Position numbers and translations under genes: made by a program
From: Amoebophrya sp. A120
Lineage: Eukaryota; Sar; Dinophyceae; Syndiniales; Amoebophryaceae
DNA length: 64,000 nt
Reading direction: 5' to 3'
Assembly: GCA_905178155.1 (NCBI GenBank)
Contig: CAJINV010000003.1
Span: 2,681,740-2,745,739, forward strand
Shown here: piece by piece, positions 55,332 through 64,000 of the stretch
How positions within the stretch are numbered: the stretch's first letter is position 1
Layout: every line of letters begins with the position of its first letter
Notes under the pieces: model-generated
Told to the model about the DNA's origin: nothing
Databases searched by the model: none
Seen by the model: the letters and a program-made list of their open reading frames with translations, nothing else

Positions 55332-56294
55332 GCATTCTCATTCCCGGTACAGGCAGTGGGAGAATTTCATCAGGAAAAAGGGATAATTTTAGGTCGTTTC
55401 ATCTGTCGAGATCGAGTACAAAGAACATACAGATTGCGGTCGTGAAAAAATTAATAATTGCGTTTTAGCAGACAAAAAAATAACGCTGATGCAAGGGACG
55501 ACTCTAAAAGTGTTGCATGGATCAATGTGATATCTCATTTGATGATTTCATGGTAACTGTGGTAAAAACTACGTAGGTATATCCAAAAGAGTGAAGATCT
55601 GTATCTCTGCATGAGGTCGCTGTTGTAAGAAGGCGGAAAAATAAAGCAAAACAGGTGGACCAAACGACAGACGCCTTGGCTCTGACATTAAACGAAGAGT
55701 TTGATCCTTGCCATGGGTTGCCTTCTTGCTAAAAAACATGACAAAGAAGCGAACCGCGTCTGATTCACATTGTCGTCCGATGGACCACAGGAGAGGCTCC
55801 GCGGAAGGACTCCAAAAAAGAGATCATTTGAATCATTTTCATGCCTGGGATTCGAGCGCGGGTGCGCCCAAGCGAGGTACAAAAGAGACCTAACTCATTT
55901 TCATGTGCGCAGAACCGCGTCCTGTTTTTTTTTCATGGTCGCGTTTGATGTCAAAACTTGTTAGACAAGCCGCAACAACACCTGGAGAGGTTCGCTCTTT
56001 AAGAACGGTGCATCCAGACGCCGTTGTTAAGTACTTAACTTCGACTTCCGAAATGAAGCATCTTCCTCTTGTTGGGCAAAGTTGCCACTTGCGAAATTAT
56101 CGCCAGACAGTACTAGTTGGCTCGACGTAATAAAAAGAACCGCACTGTACAGCGTTTGTAGACATCGTTCGTACGCAACACTGAAACAAGTGCGATCATC
56201 TGTCTCTGGATAATGTCATTCCACCGAAGCAAGAAGTGTTCAACGCGCGCGTGACCACGACAGTCCGTCTAGACAGGACAATCCATTGAGTTCT
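55332..56294. other. Intergenic region
   Basis: Nothing supportable: short frames on both strands without domains, moderate AT richness, no inserted element. Confidence 0.45.
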
Positions 56295-59200
56295 TTAAGC
56301 CTTCGCTTTTGCTTTTGCCGCTTTTTCCAGCTTCTTTCGCTCCGCCTTGGAAAGCTCCTTTTCTCCGCACACCTCTTTCAGGCGCTTCATTTCCGCGACC
56401 GCTGCCTGAATTTCCTCATCGGAGGCCTTGTCTGCTTTCAATTTTGCGACGAGGTCCTTCGCCGCCTGCAGCTTCGCGAGGTCCTCCGGAGAAGCCTGTG
56501 GCTGCGCTGCAGCCGGGTCCGCCGCTGGGGCTGCCGCAGCGGCCGCTTCCTTGCCCTTTGCGCCCTGCAACTTGCTTGGATCAACTTTGCCCGCGATGTT
56601 GCTCATTGCCTTTGACTTCCCGTCCGGAATTTTAATGAGAACCTGAGAATGAAGATCATCGTCATATCGATCAACATGCCAGGATCGTCAATAAGACCTC
56701 ACCAAACACATGCTTCAATCAAGAAGTAGCAGATGAGGTGGACTTTGTCAACGTCTACGCTACCATCTACAACTAGTAAATCCTTTCAAAACAAATCAAC
56801 ATGACAGAACTATATTACCATGGGTTGTCCCTCCGGAAAGGCCGGAGAGTCACAGATAAAGAACCCGATGCGCTCAAGCTGGACAATGTCGCCCTTGCTC
56901 ACGTTTTTCAAGGGGGCTTCGCCGACTGCTACGGTGTCGAAAATGGTTTGTGGGTTGATAAAATCTTCGAATTTGTCGTCCTCGTCCAGTTTTGCTTTTG
57001 AGATCAAATGGTCGTATTCCCGCAGAACCACCTCCGTTTCGCGGCCCGTGGCGGCGACCCAGTGCAGCTTTTTCTTTGTGTCCTTCACGCTTCCTGTTAA
57101 TAGATGACGAGGTCAGTTGCTTCGGATTTGAATTTGATACGGATGGAAGGAAGTAGCAGCAGCGCCAGCGGCCACGAGACGGACTACACTCGCTGGCACC
57201 ACACTAACTTTAACTCACAGACGTGAGGAACTACACGAATACTAAAAACAGCAACAAGGCTACTAGTACTTGAGCACCATCATTTCAATTGCATATACCT
57301 TCCAAGTGCAGCTTGGCTTCGAGCAGGGTGACTTTGCCAGCCGCGTCCTTCGTAACCTTTTCGACAAGGACATTTCCCCAGTGTAATAACGTAATCTGTT
57401 CCTGTTCCGCGATCTCCGCGGCGTCGGCCGCCTCTAGAAAGACCGAGGCACCGTACCAAAGCGGCTTCTGGCCGGACAGCACGCCCTCCTGGCCACACTT
57501 GGGGTGCAGGTTGGTCATGCCCACGTAGGACTCGGCGGGCACACCGGAAATCTTCAACGTCACCGGGGCGGTGATGGCCGCGTACCGGGCCGCCTGCGGG
57601 TCGATGATCTGGCGGTTGAGCACCCAGATCTTGTCCCACTCCATCAGCACGTCCCGCTTGCTGGCCCCCTGCGTCTTCATGAACTCCTGCAGCGCCTGCA
57701 CGGTCATCCCCCGACGGAGGATGCCCTTCACCGTGGGGAACCGGGGGTCGTCCCACCCCGAAACCACCTTGTTGTCCACGAACCAAGTCAGCTTCCGCTT
57801 GGACAACACCGTGTGCGTGAACTGCGTCTTGGAGAACTCGTACAAAATGGTCTTGCCCACGTTCGCCTTCTGTTGCACCCAGTAGTACATCTGGTCCCGG
57901 TCCTTGTACTCGATGGTCCGCAGGGAGTGCGACACACCCTCTATCGCGTCCACAATCGGACACGCAAAGTCGTAGGTTGGGTAAGCCTTGTACTTCGTGC
58001 CGTGCCTAGGGAGAGTGAAAAGCAATAGAATTATTATGTCGTTGAAAATGAATACACAAACTTAAATCTAGGATCGTATAGTCGATTTAGTTGGCCTTGA
58101 ATTGGGGGTCGTCTCTTCTCATCTAAAAATGGAGAAAGTGAATAAAGAAATTGATGATTATGTGCTACGTATAGATACAATCTTCGTTGTGTGGAGGCAG
58201 CAGCTCCTGTGACGCAAGGGCAAGAATCGAATTCGAAAGGATCGAAAAAAATAAAACCCAGCACGGGTTACTAGTGTCACTTACCTGTGATGGGGCACGT
58301 CGGTTTTGCAGCGGTAGAAGACGGGGTCGCGGAGGCACTTGACTGGGTCCTTCATGTTCATTTTTCCGCGGACACAGCAGGTCAGGCCGGTCTTGGTCCC
58401 GGCGAGCATTTCCTTCCAAAGCTCTAAATTTTTCTCGACGCTGAACTTCCGGCATGCGCTTTCGACGCCGTTGTCACGCTCGTCGCGCATCTTCTCGACG
58501 GGAGTGTCGTCTACGTACGCGTCACCGTTCTTCAGCAACTTCTCCATCAGTTCCTGCAGCTTGGGAAAGTAGTCCGAGGTGTGACTCACGAAGTCCGGAA
58601 CGATGCCCAGGCTCTTGCTATCCTCCAAGATCGTGTCTTCGAACTCTTGCTTTTCCTGGTGTTGAGATAAATCAGACATCGCATACTCTCTTTTTCTATT
58701 CTATCTTCTTTCTTATCCTTTCTCATGGAAAAGAAAACCAATGCATGTTCATGGTGGGTCGCGGCGATGAAAGAATCAAACTCTGAAGCGGAGTTAGATC
58801 ATTCCGGGCGGACCAGAACAAAAACAAACTCGACGTTGTAGACTACTTACCTTGCTGGGGTTCGTATCGTCGAATCGGATGATGAGCTTTCCCTCATACA
58901 TGCGCGCATAAGCGTTATTCAGCAGCGCGGCCTTAGCGTGGCCGATGTGCATGTAACCACTGGGCTCGGGGGGGAATCGCGTGCACACTTTGCCCATGAC
59001 AGCGTTCGGCAACTTGCCTTCAATATTTGCTTCGTCCTTCCCCTTAGCACCGCCGCCGGTAGATGATGAGGCATTGTTTTTGTTGTTCATCTGCGCCGCG
59101 GCCCCTGGTTTGTTTCCGCCTTGCGGTTTACTATTTCCGGACGAGGTGGTACTGGTACTGAAGGCGAAAGGCCGCTGCCGCTGAAGTGCGTGGATGTGGA

Positions 59201-59671
59201 GTGCCCAGCGGTAGGTGGAGGGCAATTTCTGCATATCTGGGATCTTACCGTTCAACTTGGCCAAACAATCCAGATCGGCAGGCGAAAAATCCGCACCGTT
59301 CTCCACGTACGAGCGGTCCTTGATAAACTTTTCGAAATCCGTATCCTGAGTAAAAACGTCCTCACCCCATAGTTGTAATGCTAATCCGTATGCTGATAAT
59401 GTTTCTCATGCGCAGCCCCATGAGAAGCATCTTCTAGCCATGTTTCGGAATTTGTCATGCTCCAACAAGCATGATATGCTAGATCTGTGATGCTGCTGGA
59501 CCAGCTAAACAGCATTACACTTCGAGGCAAAACTTGTAATGCACAACAACCAAAGCTGGCTGATTTGTCTAGCAGATTGCCCATCTTGACTCTGGGGTGG
59601 GGACGTTTTTCTTTAGGATAATCCGGCGTACCGGGATTACCGACCGGAGGTCCACTCGCGGCTGCCGTCAT
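56295..59671 (-). CDS. Cytosolic glutamyl-tRNA synthetase with N-terminal GST-like and C-terminal WHEP-like domains
   Basis: Charges tRNA-Glu with glutamate in the cytosol. Exons 59671-59621, 59336-58851, 58655-58285, 58005-57299, 57093-56819 and 56642-56295 give 745 residues; four GT-AG introns and one inserted element. Order: short N-terminus (MTAAASGPP); GST-C-like helices ([20 protein letters not shown]); Gly/Ser/Asn linker; catalytic class I core with the HIGH-type motif in [78 protein letters not shown], the KMSKS-equivalent [26 protein letters not shown]; anticodon-binding beta barrels; and a C-terminal Lys/Ala helix pair ([30 protein letters not shown]) that looks like a WHEP domain. 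It matches the Glu half of EPRS and archaeal-type GluRS rather than GlnRS. Confidence 0.93.
59342..59620. mobile_element. Introner-like element, family C, in glutamyl-tRNA synthetase
   Basis: 279 bp. Ends TATCCTGAGTAAAAACGTCC and GGACGTTTTTCTTTAGGATA. Exact duplicate ATCCG at 59337-59341 and 59621-59625. Removal joins GNPGTPD to [11 protein letters not shown], entering the GST-like domain. Confidence 0.92.
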
Positions 59672-61756
59672 ATTGGAAGAACTACGTCGCTTGGGTTCGA
59701 ACTGGATTTTTACACCCAATGAAAATTAAGAAGTTACGGTTAGAAGAAGCCTAGCTCTGACTACAATGAATGGAAATCGAAATACAACTCCGCCAATTAT
59801 TCATACTAGCTCAAAATACAGTTATGCTGCGGAAAAAAGATCCAAAGACTGTGTGTGAATGAGAACCACCAAAATAAAAACCACTGAATCATAGAAACGA
59901 ACCGGTCGTCATTGATAGTTTCTTCTAATTCCATGATCCATCAACAAACAATTGCAAGACACGGAGAGTGTTCCGTAATCGAAATAGATCACGACTCGGG
60001 GCGATCGGAAAAAATTGTGTCGTGACAGGTGGCATACTCTGAGTCTGATCCAGCGCAAGAAATGACGTGGCTTTGGTCATTTGCAGGAAGCTATAGACGA
60101 CTGATCTTGTCGTTTCTTACAGTTACCTATAGGATGATCGAGAACCTCCATACAAAAATGGTGTAGACGGCGAAGTAAATGATCCTGATCGTCTGCTCTG
60201 GCAAAAAGTCGAAAAAAGGAACGAGATATGCGTCGCGATCTTCACCGTCGTGATGACTAAAATGGGCATCAAGACTTTGTAGCGACGTGCTTATCTTATC
60301 ATGCTGTTGCTCCGTTTTCTACGTTGTTCCGGTGTGAGTTCGATGGTGAACCGGCTAACAGAGTTTTACAGGGGCCAACTGTGTTTGGGACCATCAGTTT
60401 TGGTACGACATCAATCGAGCAAGCGAACAACGAATGCGGATGGAAGCTGATGCGCCTGAAGTACCTGTACTCGGTTTTTGCATTTTCTTTTTCTTCCTTC
60501 GAGTTCGAAATTATTGAGGCAAAGGATCGTCGCGATACCAATGTGCTGTTGAATGGTTCAAGGTTTCAGTGGTACAACTTTTGGCTGCACCATTTCTGAT
60601 TGCCAGTGATGCACAACAAGACAACTCCAAACACCCTGTGGAAAACAGTGTGCTGAGTCTTTCTGTCATCTGCTAGTGTCGCAACTCTGGTGGTTGTGCA
60701 GGTTGAGGGTGCTCCTGCTCCATTCAAAATAAATGTGTTCGGCCCCTTTAAATTTTACTATGTTTATTGAAGCAAAAAATAGAGGCGTGAATGTGAAATA
60801 CCTCTCGATAGATAGATTGCCTCTTTTTCGGTGAAACATTTTTTTGGCGAAACGCAACGGGATACGCAAGCGTCATCTTGAAGGACCACAATTTGATTTC
60901 TTCGTTCGCTCGGGAGAGCGCTTTTTCGGTCTGAATTATTAAATTATCTTCGCAGGAGGGCGGTCTCTAATTTTCATGACAAGACAGCGAAAGGCGAAAG
61001 AAAAAGACCTGAAGTGCGGGCTACGCTACTCACAGAGTCTACTATACTTGTTTTGAAGCCGCGCAACGCTCACCGGGATACGGATCGCGAAGAGCATTGA
61101 GGGAAATCGTGACTTGAGATGTAATTGAAAAGTCTTGATATATCGATGTACGAAAATGCTGCATCATCGCATTCGCCTCCCTTGTCGATGAACTGCTTTC
61201 TATGACAAGCAGCGCAAGTACGAACTTCATGAAAGAGAAAAGCATAGCAAGTTGCAGAGAAAATGACTGTGAATTTGGAAAATTTTGTGTCAAACTGAAA
61301 AGAAAACAAGCAAAAGTGAGTTGAAATATGAAAGTTTTGTTTGATACTTGGACAACTTCTACAAGAATTCGTTTTTATAAAATCAATACACCACCACCTG
61401 TGTATACTAGCTAGTAAAAATTCTAATTTTGTTTTGTCGTAAACTCGATGTCGATAGTTATGTACTTCATCAAGCTGCGAGTGTGAAGATCAACATCAAG
61501 CGAGCGCTGTGACCCAATGGTTTTCTTGGTCAACTACACATCTTGATTTGATTCCGTCTCAGTCTCTCTCGCGTCAGGATAGGATTGTCCCTGGTAAAAA
61601 AAGCAAGCACCCCAATTATGCAACTATAGTGTGTTTGCATGTTTCTGGGACGAGAAGATTTTCCGCTAACAAGGTTGAAATTCGTTTCTTCTTTCCGCTG
61701 CGTTTCTTCTTTCCGCTGCGGGTTGAGGTCGTCCTCGCGGCTGCTAGTTGTACAAC
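59672..61756. other. Intergenic region, AT-rich
   Basis: No confident gene over 2 kb. A plus frame at 60324-60599 reads GPTVFGTISFGTTSIEQ but begins at TTG and is isolated. A small minus frame with a signal-like start is listed separately. Direct repeat TTTCTTCTTTCCGCTGCG at about 61684 and 61703. Confidence 0.4.
61042..61245 (-). CDS. Possible small secreted protein or first exon
   Basis: ATG 61245 begins MLFSFMKFVLALLVIESSSS, a plausible signal peptide, and continues to a stop at 61042 (67 residues). A GTGAGC donor occurs inside (after RDPYP), so it may be a first exon whose partner I cannot find. No family recognised. Confidence 0.3.
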   Translation of the reverse strand: MLFSFMKFVLALLVIESSSSTREANAMMQHFRTSIYQDFSITSQVTISLNALRDPYPGERCAASKQV

Positions 61757-63435
61757 TTACGGCTGCGACGATTCCGGTGCGCTAGAATCCGACATGACGT
61801 CAGACTCAGCACCGGTGGGCGCGACGACCTGTTGCTGCGCCCCGGACGGGGGGCGGACAGCACCCGAGGCGGGCCGCGAGGCGGACGGGGGGCGCGGCGA
61901 GATGTGACCGCCGATGGAACTCGGGATGCTCGCGCCGAAGCCCTGGATCACGGCCACGCTTTCGGACGGGGTCGACGCCATGCCGGCTTGCACTGCGACG
62001 CCGGGCTCCGCGGAGAGCAACGCTTGTTGTGCCGACTTCTTGGAGGACCGGGCCGCACCGGACTGGCGCTCCGTCATACCTGCCACCTGCGCCGCACCAC
62101 TTTGCCGGGCTGCAGAGGTGCGGACACCGGCGCCCTGCGAAAAGAATTTTCAGATTCATCGAAATCGGTCAGGTTTGATTGACGTCCTCCTTAGCTTCTT
62201 CATCTTTGTTCGATGCTTCAGTTTAAATTATGCTTCGTGATCATGATACGGATGCAGGCACTAAAAAAGTTTTACTAATACTAGGCTCGAAAAATTTGAC
62301 ATCAAAAACTAAAACTGCTCAATACTAATTTTAGAAGTATACCATGACTGCGCCTGCGTTCAGTGCAATGCCAGCTGCACCCGGTGTAGCTGCTGCGCCG
62401 CGCTGCTGCGCGGCTGCAGCTCCTGGTGCGGCACCCCTTCCGGTAGCTGGTCGTGCCCCCTGCCGCGTGGCTGGCGCAGCGGCCTGATCCCGGCGGTTCA
62501 GGAGCAACAGGGCAGCCACCAGTGCGCCGGCCAACATGCCGAACAGCAGGGCCATACCCAGGCTCTTCCAGGGAAACCCGGTCTTGCTGTTCAGGTCGGT
62601 GAGCTGGTCCTCCGTCATTTCGGCCCAGTTCGGTTCCCCCACGCACTTGTCCTCGCCGTTCGTGTATCACACTGAAAAAAAACTGTGCTAGCATAAAAAT
62701 TCTGTTTATAGTACACCACCACGTAGTTATAGTTTCTGTTTCATCTTGTGATCACGTGCAGGTGATCATCATCCCACATCTTTCTTGTTCTTCTTCCTTG
62801 TCTTTATCTCTATGCTCCTTCGTACACTTTCTTCGTCCTCTTGAGGTACAAAGAAGGAACGCAAACGCATGCCTCTATTGTATTATGCACATGCTTTAGG
62901 CCATCAAGGCCAACATGGCCATCTCTACAAAAATTCATAGTCGAGGACACCTTTGCAGGTGTGCTTCTACGGCCGCTCCTGCTAAAAGATCAAGATACAG
63001 ATTATAAATGATCCATCAGTTAAATCCATCAGTTTTCTTGCTCGTCGTATTATATCAAACAAGATCATGGCAAAAGTAGTACTATGCTAGCGCAAAAAAT
63101 CATCAAGTTTCCACGAGGATAGGTTGTACAGGTCCTTGCAACCCGCGTCGAAGTACAGGGAGTCCTTGCAAGAAGCGCCGTCCTTGTACTTCGGCCACCG
63201 AATGTACACCGACAGAGTTTTCGCGTTGATGGGCTCCTGCTTGGTGTAGGCCGAAGTCTTCACCTTGGCGGCACACCAGATCATTTGGTTACGGTCCGCG
63301 TAAATTTCGAACCGGTCCACCCCGCTCATCGCCTGGCACATGGCACAGTTCTGGTCCGGTTCGACCTTGTCTCCCAAGATCAAAGCTTCCGTGAAGGTCG
63401 CGTACATCGGATTGGCGTCGTGAATGTGTTCCCGG
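61757..63435 (-). CDS. Single-span membrane protein with Cys-containing ectodomain (5' end outside window)
   Basis: Exon 63435 to about 63122 encodes REHIHDANPMYATFTEAL, then EPDQNCAMCQAMSGVDRF and an ectodomain with about six Cys. A non-canonical gap (62665-63121) leads to EDKCVGEPNWAEMTEDQL and the membrane span LGMALLFGMLAGALVAALLL, followed by a basic stop-transfer RR. A GT-AG intron joins LNAGAVM to GAGVRTSAARQ, and an Ala/Pro/Ser-rich cytoplasmic tail ends ESDVMSDSSAPESSQP. I infer type I topology. No family recognised. The upstream exon is missing: the boundary at 63436 begins TATAGCAGAG after CCCGG, as an inserted element would. Confidence 0.65.
62665..63121. mobile_element. Probable introner-like element, family H
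   Basis: 457 bp. Starts TATCACACTG and ends CCACGAGGATA; both ends carry GCTAGCATA (inverted TATGCTAGC) 20-31 bp inside. Flanks TCGTG and GGTTG agree at three of five positions. Removal at the shared TACA gives GCKDLY joined to TNGEDKC in frame; no GT-AG pair works because TGA precedes the frame after the only good acceptor. Confidence 0.5.
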
Positions 63436-63624
63436 TATAGCAGAGAAAAATATTAGCAGAGATTTAAGAGCACGAATGTTGAAAGTGATCTTCTATAACT
63501 CCTATTGCTGAGCGGTGCGAGTTAAAATTTTGCAACGGGAAAGAAAATCGCCCACGTCGACAATTTTTTTGCAATTTTCAAACTTTCTAAAGCTGTCGCG
63601 ATTTGCGAAATCGCTCACCGCCCA

Positions 63625-64000
63625 ACGGCCAACGGCAACCGGCCAAATCGCAAACGGCCAACGGCCAAATCGCAAACGGCCAACGGCCAAATCGCAAACG
63701 GCCAACGGCCAACGGCCAACGGCCAACGGCCAACGGCCAACGGCCAACGGCCAACGGCCAACGGCCAGCGGCCAAATCGCAAACGGCCAACGGCCAACGG
63801 CCAACGGCCAACGGCCAACGGCCAACGGCCAGCGGCCAAATCGCAAACAGCCAACGGCCAAATCGCAAACGGCCAACGGCCAAAACGCAAACGGCCAGCG
63901 ACCAAATCGCAAACGGCCAACGGCCAACGGCCAAATCGTAAACGGCCAGCGGCCAAATCGCAAACGGCCAACGGCCAAATCGCAAACGGCCAACGGCCAA
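63625..64000. repeat. GGCCAAC heptamer minisatellite, running off the window
   Basis: Runs of the 7-mer GGCCAAC alternate with a 15-mer GGCCAAATCGCAAAC, with occasional variants (AGCGGCC, CAAAACGC). Because 7 is not a multiple of 3, both strands stay open in several frames (repeating AVGRWPL-type peptides); these are not genes. Confidence 0.95.

Noticed and set aside
56295-59671. Glutaminyl-tRNA synthetase as the identity
   Set aside because: The core motif order, the [19 protein letters not shown] context and the GST/WHEP layout fit the eukaryotic cytosolic GluRS (EPRS-type) better; the two families are close, so a phylogeny would settle it.
63502-64000. Open frames with periodic WPLAVGR-type peptides
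   Set aside because: Minisatellite artefact: a 7-nt unit leaves several frames open on both strands.
1-64000. tRNA, rRNA or spliced-leader RNA genes
   Set aside because: I looked for cloverleaf-like stretches and conserved rRNA blocks and saw none I could support by eye.

Overview
Organism and evidence. The window is nuclear DNA of a protist, with spliced eukaryotic genes throughout. Eleven confident protein genes all lie on the minus strand, forming one unidirectional cluster. Many of them are interrupted by short repeated elements with inverted ends and 5-bp target duplications, which must be removed to restore conserved reading frames. Unidirectional clusters, compact genes and repeated non-canonical introns (introner elements) together are the published hallmark of the parasitic dinoflagellate Amoebophrya (Syndiniales). 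I infer an Amoebophrya-like alveolate; no rRNA or other marker here proves it.

Layout. 1-3.05 kb: GC-rich non-coding DNA with palindromic tandem repeats. 3.05-4.47 kb: dolichol-phosphate mannosyltransferase (DPM1). 5.6-8.36 kb: a 689-residue coiled-coil protein. 8.8-22.5 kb: a very large membrane-protein gene (cadherin-like, EGF-like and Ig-like ectodomain, then a multi-pass tail), whose largest intron carries 2.7 kb of GC-rich repeats and duplicated exon edges. 23.7-24.2 kb: a tiny membrane protein. 25.5-29.0 kb: an MFS-type transporter and a charged C-terminal or separate reading frame. 30.8-37.95 kb: a 1,789-residue protein with repeated modules. 39.8-43.3 kb: a ZCCHC10-like zinc-knuckle protein. 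44.1-44.4 kb: a small unknown gene. 44.5-48.0 kb: eIF2A. 49.0-50.1 kb: cyclophilin. 50.2-51.8 kb: GC-rich block between direct repeats. 53.0-55.3 kb: intronless 768-residue protein. 56.3-59.7 kb: cytosolic glutamyl-tRNA synthetase. 61.8-63.4 kb: a type-I-like membrane protein cut by the window. 63.6-64 kb: heptamer minisatellite.

Main discovery. I find 22 well-supported and 2 probable inserted elements of about 140-750 bp, in at least six terminal-repeat families. All lie inside coding sequence. Nearly all begin TAT and end ATA and are flanked by 5-bp duplications. Removing the element plus one duplicate restores the frame each time, for example across the cyclophilin active-site region, DPM1, eIF2A, GluRS and the zinc-knuckle gene. 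Only 1 of the 22 junctions can be written as GT-AG, although ordinary introns in the same genes are GT-AG. Two elements from different families have themselves been hit by a second-level insertion that shares sequence and target site.

How the genes relate. The recognisable genes are housekeeping (translation: GluRS, eIF2A; glycosylation: DPM1; folding: cyclophilin; RNA-binding: zinc knuckle) mixed with large secreted or membrane proteins without clear relatives. Nothing suggests an operon or a shared pathway; the common strand is a genome-organisation feature.
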